Position numbers and translations under genes: made by a program | In this document: positions 22,115 to 30,557 of the stretch, in pieces | How positions within the stretch are numbered: the stretch's first letter is position 1 | Layout of the letters: every line of letters begins with the position of its first letter | Notes under the pieces: model-generated | What the model was told of the DNA's origin: nothing | Database searches by the model: none | The model's input: the letters and a program-made list of their open reading frames with translations, nothing else | Source of the DNA: [Clostridium] aminophilum | GTDB taxonomy: Bacteria > Bacillota > Clostridia > Lachnospirales > Lachnospiraceae | Assembly (NCBI RefSeq): GCF_900101295.1 | Contig: NZ_FOIL01000007.1 | Location: 27,735 to 91,734 of the forward strand | Reading direction: 5' to 3' | Length of the DNA stretch: 64,000 nucleotides

Positions 22115-24547
22115 TTACGCATCCTCTTGCGTTGCATCGTCTGCAGGATCCCCGGTTTTATCCTGTGAGTTTTCAGCTGCGATATCTCTGTCGGCAGGAA
22201 TTTCAGGATCCGACTCCGGTGTAGATTCTTTCCGGTTCTTGTCATCGGGCTCCTCTTCCGGACCTGTAGTGGTCGAGGTATCTTCCGGCATGCTTGCTAT
22301 TTCCTGTAATTCGGAACTGTTTTCTGAACTGCTGTCCGAAGGAATCGCATCTTCCGATGATGTATCCGTAATGTCTTTTGCATCTGTACTGTCTTGCGTA
22401 CCGTCACTGTTCGGAGAATCGGTATTATTGGTATTATTATCAAAGCCGTCATTGCTTTGAGTTTCTTTGCTGTCATTTACAGCATCATCGGAAGGTACTT
22501 CGGAATCGACTGCTGCATCGTCTGACATCTCGTTGCCAGCTTTCAACGAAACTGAATTGATCTCGGGATATTGATGCATAATACTTGCCGCCATTGCCGT
22601 TCCGTTTTCAGTAGAATTGCTTCCCAATCCGGTTGTGGTTGACTTTCCGGCCGTGTCCAGAGCAGTGTAATAATCAGCGGTTGATGGCACATAGGTTCTC
22701 GAATCGACAACGTTAAAAAAGGTGCTTTTTACTACTTCATCTGTGAGCGGCGATACATATCCCTGCTCCTGACGGAGAATGGACCCGTTTGGCTGCATTG
22801 TGGTGGAATCCTCCAGGAAGTTCAGATAATCCGCCACAAACTGAAGGGAACTTTGATCTCCCTGATATACCCCATGTTCATCTTGAATGCCTTTCACAAA
22901 TCGCTTAGTGAAATCATCTGTGTCATTGTAGGCCCCATCCGAGATTTCGGAAATGATGGTATCCAGGGGCTTATTATTATGAAGCTGGTACAGAATCTCT
23001 TCCATTCCGGCCCGGATGACCTCCATATTGTAAATGTTGTTCTGGGTATCATGGAGATCTTCGCTGGTGTAATCGCAGTATTTTACACCGGCGAGGCCTG
23101 CCAGATATACGCTGGCGAGATAACCGGAAACATAGTTTGCGGAAGCTAAGTCTTCATTCAGAGTCTGCTCGATGTCGTTGCAGATAGTGTAGTCTTGTGT
23201 CGGACCATGAAGAACTGTATCGAGATATCGTGAAAGAACGTGCTCTGTATCATAATCCATCTTATAAGCCCAAGTATCACGTACATTATCAACCTGCAAG
23301 TATCGAAAAAAAGTGACCCGTGATTGAAAAACATTTTGTACTGATGAAGCAGTTCCTTCAGTGAACCAAAATGGGAACAGATCGCCCGTTTTAGCGGAGG
23401 TTGACATTCCCGTATGGTTATAATCGTACATATATGCGTGGAATAATTCGTGAAGAATGATGTTTTCTAACGCCTTTCTTCCGCCTTCGACCAGGGTCCA
23501 TTTTCCGTTATCGTCTTGTTGGATGATATTTTCAACACCTCCAGAGTCTGTTATAAATATCGCTCCTGTATTGACTAGGAATGTATACATATAAGTTGCA
23601 GTGCTTGAGCTGTTCTTTCCATCAAGAAATGCGGAGCCACCGGACCAATCTTCTTCTCTGCCGCTAAAATCGGTTGTATTGTAATAGATATTCAGCCCGA
23701 GCTGTGTTCCGATCTCCTTGTCCGGAGTCGCACTGCCGAAAGATTTCGGGAAACTTTCTTCCAAAAGTTTGGCCGCCTGCGGAATGATGGTATACCGGAG
23801 AAGCGTCACAAATTCGTTCAGGAATTCGGCGTCATACGTCTCAATGGCGGATTTATCGCAATGAATACGCACCAAGTACGGAAGCTCGTCCGCGGGATCC
23901 TTGTTTGGATCGTCCGGCTCTACCCGGTCACGATGGGGATCCTGGGAATCGGACGAATCGTCATCGGAGTCTTCCGGATACTGCTGATCCGTTGAATCTT
24001 TCTTTTCATTCAGCGGAACGGCAAAGGAGTCCGGAGCCTGGTTGGAAAATCTGGTGGATAGATCAAATTTCAGCGGGACCGGTGTGATGCACAGAAAACC
24101 CAGGGCCGGATCCGAAACAAAGAGGGATCCGTCCCGATCACCATAGAGGTTTTTGACAAATTCCGGAAGATAGATGGCAAAAGAGCCGTCGGATGCCGAC
24201 GTCTTGATGGAGTATCCGGTGGGAATATACACCACAAAGATCGGAAAACAGGTAGTCTCTTCCGAAAAGTTTTCCACAGGATTTCCGGCAGGATCGATCC
24301 ACAGAACCGGGATCTCCCATGAGACGCCCTGATCGGTGGTGATCTTCGCCCGGTCATCCAGTGCTTTTCCTTCTCGCGGCTCCTCAACGTCGGTTAAGGA
24401 AAGCCCGGTCAGGGCGATATTGCCGGATTCATCCCGTTCGACGGCGTCGATGACGGCATCATTTGCCGCAAAGGCACATACGGATGCCAGGTTGGAAAAC
24501 AGAAAAACAAAGGATAGCAATAAAGCCAGCAAACGAAATCTTTTCAT
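22115..24547 (-). CDS. Large secreted zinc metalloprotease-like protein with Ser/Asp-rich tail
   Basis: This 810-aa protein has a signal peptide (1 to about 28, ending CAFAA). A beta-rich region follows, then an acidic linker at about 185-225. A catalytic domain carries HELFH (His366, Glu367, His370) and a probable third ligand, Glu397 in WFTEGTASS, so the pattern is gluzincin-like. Residues from about 680 to the end are low-complexity, rich in Asp, Ser, Glu, Asn and Thr. There is no LPxTG or C-terminal membrane anchor, so release or loose wall association is likely. No close family is recognised. It stands alone, with a terminator behind and about 300 nt of regulatory DNA in front. Protease activity is inferred from the motif. 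Confidence 0.75.
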   Translation of the reverse strand: MKRFRLLALLLSFVFLFSNLASVCAFAANDAVIDAVERDESGNIALTGLSLTDVEEPREGKALDDRAKITTDQGVSWEIPVLWIDPAGNPVENFSEETTCFPIFVVYIPTGYSIKTSASDGSFAIYLPEFVKNLYGDRDGSLFVSDPALGFLCITPVPLKFDLSTRFSNQAPDSFAVPLNEKKDSTDQQYPEDSDDDSSDSQDPHRDRVEPDDPNKDPADELPYLVRIHCDKSAIETYDAEFLNEFVTLLRYTIIPQAAKLLEESFPKSFGSATPDKEIGTQLGLNIYYNTTDFSGREEDWSGGSAFLDGKNSSSTATYMYTFLVNTGAIFITDSGGVENIIQQDDNGKWTLVEGGRKALENIILHELFHAYMYDYNHTGMSTSAKTGDLFPFWFTEGTASSVQNVFQSRVTFFRYLQVDNVRDTWAYKMDYDTEHVLSRYLDTVLHGPTQDYTICNDIEQTLNEDLASANYVSGYLASVYLAGLAGVKYCDYTSEDLHDTQNNIYNMEVIRAGMEEILYQLHNNKPLDTIISEISDGAYNDTDDFTKRFVKGIQDEHGVYQGDQSSLQFVADYLNFLEDSTTMQPNGSILRQEQGYVSPLTDEVVKSTFFNVVDSRTYVPSTADYYTALDTAGKSTTTGLGSNSTENGTAMAASIMHQYPEINSVSLKAGNEMSDDAAVDSEVPSDDAVNDSKETQSNDGFDNNTNNTDSPNSDGTQDSTDAKDITDTSSEDAIPSDSSSENSSELQEIASMPEDTSTTTGPEEEPDDKNRKESTPESDPEIPADRDIAAENSQDKTGDPADDATQEDA

Positions 24548-24651
24548 GACATTTTCCCCACATATAATTATCCATAATCATTAAAGCATTCTCCCTTTTT
24601 TCATTATCTATGAAGCTTCCGGATTTCGCAAATTATTTTCATTACTGATTT

Positions 24652-24702
24652 GATGCATAACGAGGCAAAACACGCTTTTCGCATTCTCGCGGAGCGTGTT
24701 TG
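24652..24702 (-). repeat. Dispersed hairpin repeat, copy 1
   Basis: Read on the minus strand this contains aaacacgct...agcgtgttt (a 9-bp stem), then CTCGTT and ATGCATC. The elements agcgtgttt, ctcgtt and atgcatc recur in the same order at 48690-48740. The internal 18-mer cgcattctcgcggagcgt (24680-24697 on the plus strand) recurs exactly at 58129-58146. Confidence 0.5.
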
Positions 24703-24740
24703 TTCCATTGGAATTCCGGAGAAATCACCTATGAAACAAA

Positions 24741-24783
24741 AAACCATTCAGAATCTTTCGGACCGGAAAGACCTGAATGGTTT
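24741..24783 (-). terminator. Intrinsic terminator after the acetyltransferase gene
   Basis: aaaccattcag (24741-24751) and ctgaatggttt (24773-24783) pair, and an inner ctttcgg/ccggaaag pairing extends the stem. On the minus strand a run of six T follows. The minus-strand operon ends at 24850. Confidence 0.75.
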
Positions 24784-24849
24784 CGTAAAACTGTGGTTTA
24801 AACGATTGTTTGCTTTGGCTCTGTCACTTTGCCGCTACCTTTCACCTGC

Positions 24850-25203
24850 TTAATCCCGGCGGATCGAACAGGATGAACCGGTTGCGGAAGCCTTCATGGC
24901 TGCTGCTTCGTCCGGATCAACCAGAAGGAACATGTATTCCGGATGGCTGCTGAACCAGCTCTGCGCATACGGGCAGGTTACCAGACACCGGCGTCCGGTC
25001 TGCCGGATGGACTCGACGGTCTCCCGCATCAGGCGAGACGCAAGGCCCCTGCCGGAAAGCTTTTCTGCCACTTCCGTATGGGAAATGTTGACAAGTCCTT
25101 CGCCGACGGTCGGGAAATCCACTTTTGCGGTGATCGTGCCGTCCTCTTCTTCGATCCAGACACGGTTTGCTCCGGTCTGAATGATCGGGTCATCATAATT
25201 CAT
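24850..25203 (-). CDS. Small GNAT-family acetyltransferase (YjdJ/COG2388-like)
   Basis: This 117-aa protein has a compact acetyltransferase fold: ITHTEV-type core seen as VNISHTEVAEKLSGRGLASRLMRETVESIR (the R-G-x-G/A acetyl-CoA loop at about residues 52-55), followed by CPYAQSWFSSHPEY, the C-terminal mark of the short COG2388 group. Substrate is unknown. It starts 5 nt after the cytidylate-kinase-like gene, with GAGGTAATACC as ribosome binding site, so the two are translationally linked. Confidence 0.82.
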   Translation of the reverse strand: MNYDDPIIQTGANRVWIEEEDGTITAKVDFPTVGEGLVNISHTEVAEKLSGRGLASRLMRETVESIRQTGRRCLVTCPYAQSWFSSHPEYMFLLVDPDEAAAMKASATGSSCSIRRD

Positions 25204-25208
25204 CGGTA

Positions 25209-25877
25209 TTACCTCTTCTCGGAATTGTATTTTTCCTGCATATGTTTGATATATGCCTGTTTCTGTTTGGCAAATTCTTCTATGATATTGACCGCTCCGT
25301 CATATCCGACCACACTGCTGTTCAGGCACAGATCGTAGCTCTTGGAGCTTCCCCAGCGCTTGTTGGAATAATAATTATAGTAGCTGGAACGGCGTTTGTC
25401 GGTTTTGATCATGATATCTTTTGCACTGTTTTCGGAGATGTTATGCTTCGCCGCCAGATGACGGATCTTATCGGAGTCATCTCCGCGGATGAATACTGAC
25501 ACAACGTTCGGGTAGTCTGCCAGAGCATAGTCCGCGCACCGTCCGACGATTACGCAGGACTCACGGTCTGCCAGTTTTTTGATGGAATCGAACTGAGCCA
25601 GAAAGATTTTGTGATTCAGCGGCATATCCATATATGCTGACGCGGAATAACCGCCCATGGAGTAAGTATCCATGACCAGAGAATAAAGGAAACTGTTGGT
25701 CGGCTTCTCGTCATGCGTTTTGAACAGTTCTTCCGCGAGACCGGACTCTTTTGCAGCCATGCTCAACAGCTCTTTGTCGTAGCATTTGATGCCCAGTCTC
25801 TCCGCAAGCTTCTGGCCGATCTGACGGCCGCCGCTTCCGCACTCTCTTCCAATGGTGATGATCAGATTATTGTTCAT
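25209..25877 (-). CDS. Cytidylate kinase-like family protein
   Basis: This 222-aa P-loop protein begins NLIITIGRECGSGGRQIGQKLAERLGIKCYDKELL. The phosphate loop is GRECGSGGRQ in place of a classic Walker A. Later it has CVIVGRCADY and FIRGDDSDKIRHLAAKHNISENSA. This group is annotated as cytidylate kinase-like (COG0283-related), but it is distinct from cmk and its substrate is uncertain. ATG 25877 follows GGAAGGGAGC; an upstream in-frame start is ignored. The GNAT gene follows immediately. Confidence 0.82.
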   Translation of the reverse strand: MNNNLIITIGRECGSGGRQIGQKLAERLGIKCYDKELLSMAAKESGLAEELFKTHDEKPTNSFLYSLVMDTYSMGGYSASAYMDMPLNHKIFLAQFDSIKKLADRESCVIVGRCADYALADYPNVVSVFIRGDDSDKIRHLAAKHNISENSAKDIMIKTDKRRSSYYNYYSNKRWGSSKSYDLCLNSSVVGYDGAVNIIEEFAKQKQAYIKHMQEKYNSEKR

Positions 25878-26163
25878 AATATAAGCAGCTCCCTTCCAGA
25901 ATCGTTGGACCGGCAGTCGGTCGGTATGCACAACCATGTGAAACCCGCGTTACGGATATCGGTTGAAGCGGATTTGACTTGTTGCCCGCAAATGACGGCT
26001 GCTGTTCCGCAGCATTTTCCGTTCATTCGTTCTTTATAGAATTATTATATCATCAATAGTCAGAAAAGTCACTTGTGGTTTTGTAAGTGTCACTTAATTA
26101 TCGCAGCATTTTGCAGTGTCGAAATGGAACCTGCAAGTATCATTGCACATGCTGGATATTTCG

Positions 26164-27087
26164 TTATCCCGTCGCGGTCTTCCGGAGTTTTTCGAGGAGA
26201 TCTTCGAAGTATTCCGGGAGCGGAGCGGAATATTCCACATACTCTCCGGTCCGCGGATGGATAAAACCGAGAATGCCGGCATGAAGGGTCTGACCTTCCA
26301 GATGGAAGGGCTGCTTTTCCGGGCCGTAGACGGTATCTCCGAGGATCGGGTGACCGATGGAAGCCATGTGAACGCGAATCTGATGTGTGCGCCCGGTTTC
26401 GAGTTTACACTCGATCATGGTGTACCGGCCAAAACGCTCAAGAACATGCCAGTGGGTGACTGCATTTCGGCCGCCTTTCGCGCCGGCACACATCTTCTTC
26501 CGGTCCGTCGGATGTCGGCTGATGGGTGAGTCGATGGTGCCGTCATCCTCCTTCAGGTTTCCGGAAACGATGGCATAATAGCGTCGGTTGATGGAGTGAA
26601 CCTTTAACTGCTCTGCCAGGGAGCGGTGCGCCTGATCGTTCTTGCAGATCACCAGGACACCGGTGGTGTCCCGGTCGATCCGGTGGACGATGCCAGGCCG
26701 GAGTTCACCGTTGATTCCGGAAAGCTGGTCTTTGCAGTGATACATGAGTGCGTTGACGAGGGTTCCGCTGTAATGGCCCGGAGCGGGATGAACCACCATC
26801 CCTTTCGGTTTGTTGACGAGGATCACATCTTCGTCTTCATACAGGATATCCAGCGGGATATCTTCGGGGATAATTTCGGTTTCAACCGGTTCCGGAACAT
26901 CAGCCTCGATGACATCGCCGTCTTCCACCTTGTAACTGCTCTTGACAGCGGACCCGTTCACGGTGATTGCGCCGTCCTTTAAAAGTTTCTGAACGCGGGA
27001 ACGGGAGAATTCTTCATCCTGTTCGGAAAGCCATCGGTCGATGCGCTCTCCGGCTTCATCCGGTTCTACAAAATACTGTTTAATCAA
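26164..27087 (-). CDS. rluD: RluD-family 23S rRNA pseudouridine synthase
   Basis: This 307-aa enzyme has an S4 RNA-binding domain at about 12-75 (ERIDRWLSEQDEEFSRSRVQKLLKDGAITVNG). The RluA/RluD catalytic domain follows, with GIVHRIDRDTTGVLVICKN (catalytic Asp at about residue 138), RRYYAIVSG, and LETGRTHQIRVHMASIGHPILGD. Members make pseudouridines in the large rRNA. Its position beside lspA is common in Firmicutes (lspA-rluD). It starts 27 nt after the lspA stop. Assignment among RluA-type targets is not certain. Confidence 0.93.
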   Translation of the reverse strand: MIKQYFVEPDEAGERIDRWLSEQDEEFSRSRVQKLLKDGAITVNGSAVKSSYKVEDGDVIEADVPEPVETEIIPEDIPLDILYEDEDVILVNKPKGMVVHPAPGHYSGTLVNALMYHCKDQLSGINGELRPGIVHRIDRDTTGVLVICKNDQAHRSLAEQLKVHSINRRYYAIVSGNLKEDDGTIDSPISRHPTDRKKMCAGAKGGRNAVTHWHVLERFGRYTMIECKLETGRTHQIRVHMASIGHPILGDTVYGPEKQPFHLEGQTLHAGILGFIHPRTGEYVEYSAPLPEYFEDLLEKLRKTATG

Positions 27088-27114
27088 TGATTGCTCCGTT
27101 TCTGTGACATCGAT

Positions 27115-27618
27115 TTATTTCAGAAAATTCAACTCCTCTTCCCGGTAGTAGAAAAACATCAGGAAGAGAAAGACAAATGCCGCACAGGTGACATAGATAT
27201 CCGCGACGTTGAAGACCGGGAAATTAATCAGGCTGAAATAAAAGAAGTCAACCACAAACTGGTTCGTTACGCGGTCGATCAGGTTGCCGACGGAACCGGC
27301 AAAGATCAGGAAGGCGCAGGCCTTGAGCGGCAGGTAACGGGGCGTGCGCGGCATTTTCGCCAGAATATACAGGATGGCTGCCATGATGACGATGGTGATG
27401 GCGGAGAGAATCCAGTATCCGCCCTGCATCATGCCAAAGGCCATCCCGCGGTTTTCCAGATACTGGAGCTGAAATACGCCCGGAATCAGGATAATGTCAT
27501 CGGAGCCTTTCAAATGAACGCAAGCCAGATGTTTGGTCCATTGATCCAGCGCAACGGCCATCAGTGTGAACATGCCAAGCTGCAAATATGTGGTAAATCG
27601 AGATGTTTCCTCTTTCAA
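27115..27618 (-). CDS. lspA: Lipoprotein signal peptidase (signal peptidase II)
   Basis: This 167-aa protein has four membrane helices. It shows ALDQWTKHLA, YLENRGMAFGM, GSVGNLIDRV and FPVFNVADIYVT; the catalytic Asp pair lies in NLIDR and NVAD. It cleaves prolipoproteins, such as TctC in this window, after lipid attachment. rluD follows in the same direction. A hairpin separates it from sepF upstream. Confidence 0.97.
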   Translation of the reverse strand: MKEETSRFTTYLQLGMFTLMAVALDQWTKHLACVHLKGSDDIILIPGVFQLQYLENRGMAFGMMQGGYWILSAITIVIMAAILYILAKMPRTPRYLPLKACAFLIFAGSVGNLIDRVTNQFVVDFFYFSLINFPVFNVADIYVTCAAFVFLFLMFFYYREEELNFLK

Positions 27619-27668
27619 AATATGTTCCCCCTGTAAAATAGAAAAACTCAGATCCTACCGCAACCAAC

Positions 27669-27704
27669 AAACAGACAATCCCCCGAAAAGGAAGATTGTC
27701 TGTT
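27669..27704 (-). terminator. Terminator between sepF and lspA
   Basis: aacagacaatc and gattgtctgtt form an 11-bp stem, with further partial pairing (cccc/gg) in the loop. It lies about 40 nt after the sepF stop, on the minus-strand path toward lspA. The T-run behind is weak. Confidence 0.55.
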
Positions 27705-27745
27705 CCTTGCAATTTTTATATTATTCGGCTGGATTCCTGCGTGAA

Positions 27746-28264
27746 TCAAAGATGGAGATTCATACCGGAAATATTCAGAGATCCGTCTGCCATCAGCTCC
27801 GGAAATTCACCGGACAGAGATACGCTTGCCGGTGTTGCGATAAAGATATAATTCGAAATCTTCTGCAGATTGCCGTTCATGGAATAGGTCGCACCACAGG
27901 TGAAATCGATAATTCTCTGAGCCATCTCCATGCGCATTCCTTCCATGTTCAGAACAACCGCACGGCCGGAAAGCAGAAGATCACAGATCTCACGGGAATC
28001 TTCCATGGAACTCGGCTTCACAAGCGAAACTTCCATCGAGCGCTTCATCGGAACCACTTTGCTTCCGGATGTCTGTCTGGAGGAAAGGAAATGACTGCTG
28101 CGGCCGTTGTCTTCCGTCTCCTCTTCCTCTTCTGCATCGCGGGATCTTCCGAAGAGATGCTTCTTGGACTTCGGTTCTTCCTCCTCGAACTCTTCGTCCT
28201 CGTCGTAGTATTCCTCATCCTCGGTCAGACGCATGGTATCCATTAGCTTGCTGAAAATACTCAT
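27746..28264 (-). CDS. sepF: Cell division protein SepF
   Basis: This 172-aa protein starts with an amphipathic membrane-binding helix (MSIFSKLMDTMRL). An acidic, disordered linker follows at about 15-75, then the DUF552 core: EVSLVKPSSMEDSREICDLLLSGRAVVLNMEGM, AQRIIDFTCGATYSMNG. SepF tethers FtsZ filaments to the membrane. ATG 28264 follows GGAG with an 8-nt spacer. It is followed by lspA and rluD on the same strand, behind a hairpin. Confidence 0.94.
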   Translation of the reverse strand: MSIFSKLMDTMRLTEDEEYYDEDEEFEEEEPKSKKHLFGRSRDAEEEEETEDNGRSSHFLSSRQTSGSKVVPMKRSMEVSLVKPSSMEDSREICDLLLSGRAVVLNMEGMRMEMAQRIIDFTCGATYSMNGNLQKISNYIFIATPASVSLSGEFPELMADGSLNISGMNLHL

Positions 28265-28402
28265 CTTCAATTCTCCATTCCCCTAACAGCGTTCTTATAT
28301 AAAAAATGCTGCTACTTTTTTGTTCATAATAGTATTATCTTTAATTTTTTTAATACTGTCAACTTGTTAAATCCTACATTTTTCTGACGGCCCGAAAAAA
28401 GA

Positions 28403-29836
28403 TCAGCGGTAGACCAGCTGACCGTCCTCCACGGACGACGCATCCAGAACAATGCGGTCATACACGGAGAGCCCGTATGCGGAATTGGGCTTGGCGATGA
28501 TGTACTCTCCGTTTTCTGTCAGTTTGTCAATGACGCGGAAAACAGCATATCCCTTATTGATATTGTAAACGCCGGTCATTGTTTCCGTCTTGCCGACCTG
28601 ATATCGGTCGTCCGTGCCGGAAGAATCCGGTTTAATCAGATAATCTCCGTCACCGACGGGGCCTCCGTCCTTCTTTTCCACATAGACAATACCCTGCTCG
28701 TCATCGGTGTCGGCCACATCGACCGGCGTGAAGACAACGGACTGATCTCCGTTCTGATTATAGGTTTGTTTCATGAATCCCTTTTGCCCCGAGTCGGCGT
28801 CTCCTCCGGTTGTCAGATATTCCTTCGGAATGATATAGAAATCATGGGACGCAACGGCACTGACAGGGATTTTCAGTCCGGTTGCCTCATTGGTGACCAC
28901 TTCAAAGTTCAGAAAACGGTCTGACACAAAGCGGACCATGTATTTGCTGAAATCCAGTCTGGCGTATGTTTTGCCGTCTCCGCCGGTGAACGTGCTGTAC
29001 GCCCCGCTCAACTTCAGCGACTGAGAGGACGGCTTAATGGTCAGATATTTCTTTTCGGAAAATGTCTTTTGGTCTTCTTCCGAAATCGGGAAAACCAGAC
29101 TCCAGGTTTCACTTCCGATCAGTTTATAGATCGGAGAATTCTGTTCGATCAGGTCTCCGGACCGTGAGCTTGTTCTGGTATATTTCGACTTGTCAAATGT
29201 CTCTGCCGTCACGGACTCCGGGGAGACGTCCTCCAGAGAATCGATCACATAGGAAATGACTCCGGCCTGATCGGTGGTTATCTGCTTATAGTTGATACCC
29301 TGCTCCTGCATTGCCTGGGCAAGCGTGTCCAGAGCATTCAGGTTCATATACTCGGCAACCGCGGACTGAAGCTGATACTGTTCGGAGTATACATTAGAAA
29401 AGTTCGAGTCACCGTAGGAAAGGGAAAACGAACTCAGCTGCTGTTTCAGATTCGCGACACTGTCGCTGCTCATCTCCGTATTGGATCCGGAATTCTGTGC
29501 AAGAAATTTACCAAGCTCTCCGGTCTCGTCCAGGGAATAAATGGTAGATCCCCTGGCGGCTCTTTTGCCTTCCCGAATAAAGAAATTGACATACCCGGTG
29601 CTCTCGGTCGTCTTTACGTTTTCATCGCGGAAAATGACGCCGGTATAGGTATGATTGTTTACAATACTTCCCTCCGCCACCTCATAGAACTGGATTTTCG
29701 GCTTGCGGAAATAGGTAAAAATATTCAGGATGAGGTAAAAGAATATTACGGTAAAGATGATCATTCCGATATTGATGTTGAGTGGTTTCCGGTATCGGAC
29801 GACCGTTCTGTCTTTCTGTTTCTTCTTCTTTGCCAT
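28403..29836 (-). CDS. HlyD-like membrane-anchored adaptor-type protein
   Basis: This 477-aa protein has a basic N-terminus (KKKKQKDR), one TM helix at about 22-42 and a long extracytoplasmic part. The region VAEGSIVNNHTYTGVIFRDENV and FFIREGKRAARGSTIYSLDE looks like the beta-barrel/lipoyl half of HlyD-type adaptors. The C-terminal portion (GLKIPVSAVASHDFYIIP, YDRIVLD) resembles the RND/HlyD membrane-proximal domains. Such proteins often neighbour sepF in Clostridia, with no transporter beside them, as here. Its role is unknown; a link to division or envelope is inferred from position. Confidence 0.75.
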   Translation of the reverse strand: MAKKKKQKDRTVVRYRKPLNINIGMIIFTVIFFYLILNIFTYFRKPKIQFYEVAEGSIVNNHTYTGVIFRDENVKTTESTGYVNFFIREGKRAARGSTIYSLDETGELGKFLAQNSGSNTEMSSDSVANLKQQLSSFSLSYGDSNFSNVYSEQYQLQSAVAEYMNLNALDTLAQAMQEQGINYKQITTDQAGVISYVIDSLEDVSPESVTAETFDKSKYTRTSSRSGDLIEQNSPIYKLIGSETWSLVFPISEEDQKTFSEKKYLTIKPSSQSLKLSGAYSTFTGGDGKTYARLDFSKYMVRFVSDRFLNFEVVTNEATGLKIPVSAVASHDFYIIPKEYLTTGGDADSGQKGFMKQTYNQNGDQSVVFTPVDVADTDDEQGIVYVEKKDGGPVGDGDYLIKPDSSGTDDRYQVGKTETMTGVYNINKGYAVFRVIDKLTENGEYIIAKPNSAYGLSVYDRIVLDASSVEDGQLVYR

Positions 29837-29931
29837 CAAATATGCCTTCTGAATCGTCTGTGTTTTTTGGGGGAAAATTCGAATAACTCCGGAATATTCC
29901 GCCTATCTTATATATTATAGAGATTGAGCGC

Positions 29932-29978
29932 AAAAATGTAAAGGACCGACATCGTCCGATGCGGCCCTTAACGTTTTT
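29932..29978 (-). terminator. Terminator after the small P-loop protein gene
   Basis: The two arms aaaaatgtaaaggaccg and cggcccttaacgttttt pair with one or two mismatches, and the inner acatcg/cgatg pairing extends the stem. T-runs occur on both sides. It lies 60 nt beyond the stop at 30038. Confidence 0.7.
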
Positions 29979-30037
29979 GCTATAATTTGTTTCCGGCAGA
30001 TCCGATGTGCATTATCCGTTATCCGGATGAAACGGGC

Positions 30038-30457
30038 TTACAGAGAAACGATAATGTCTTTCTGCGCGGATTCCGGAATCTCTGTTTTATCCAGCGATAC
30101 GCTGAGAATAAAATCAACGTGATATTTCTCACCGATCTTCTTCAGGTGTGTCAGAGTCGGTTCAATATCCTGCCCTTCGAGGAAAGCGATTTTGAGGAAA
30201 CTGTCCAGATACATCTGCTCCAGATCGTGGTTTTGGCAGATGATTCCACAGATGAAACCGATAAATCCGTCGGTCGTGTCAACCGGATAATCCTGAACAT
30301 TGATCAGGCGGATTTTGTTATGCAGTTCATACATGTGTTTGATGCTCTTGTCGAGATATACAACATCACCTTTTGCGGTTTTTATGGCGTTGTTCGCCAT
30401 ATCCAGAAGATACTTTGTTTTGCCCTTACCCTTTGTTCCTGATACGATCTGAACCAT
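30038..30457 (-). CDS. Small P-loop protein of unknown function
   Basis: This 139-aa protein begins MVQIVSGTKGKGKTKYLLDMAN; GTKGKGKT is a Walker A-type loop at residues about 7-14. IRLINVQDYPVD and TTDGFIGFICGIICQNHDLEQMYLDSFLKIA follow. A Walker B Asp may lie in KYHVDFILSVSLD. It is small for an ATPase and matches no family I can name, though similar genes occur near envelope genes in Clostridia. ATG 30457 follows GAGGAGGAAATT. It is a single gene with its own terminator, downstream of the D,D-carboxypeptidase on the same strand. Confidence 0.65.
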   Translation of the reverse strand: MVQIVSGTKGKGKTKYLLDMANNAIKTAKGDVVYLDKSIKHMYELHNKIRLINVQDYPVDTTDGFIGFICGIICQNHDLEQMYLDSFLKIAFLEGQDIEPTLTHLKKIGEKYHVDFILSVSLDKTEIPESAQKDIIVSL

Positions 30458-30557
30458 AAACAATTTCCTCCTCGACGCGATTAAATTTTAAGAAATTAGT
30501 ATAAAAACGACTTATTTCTGAGACAATTATAGTATGAAATGACGAAAAGTGCAATCA

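Larger units (their letters stand above)
24548..24849. other. Intergenic region with hairpin repeat and terminator
   Basis: There is no gene here. It holds the upstream region of the metalloprotease gene, a hairpin copy of a dispersed repeat (24652-24702), and the terminator of the acetyltransferase operon (24741-24783). Confidence 0.55.
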
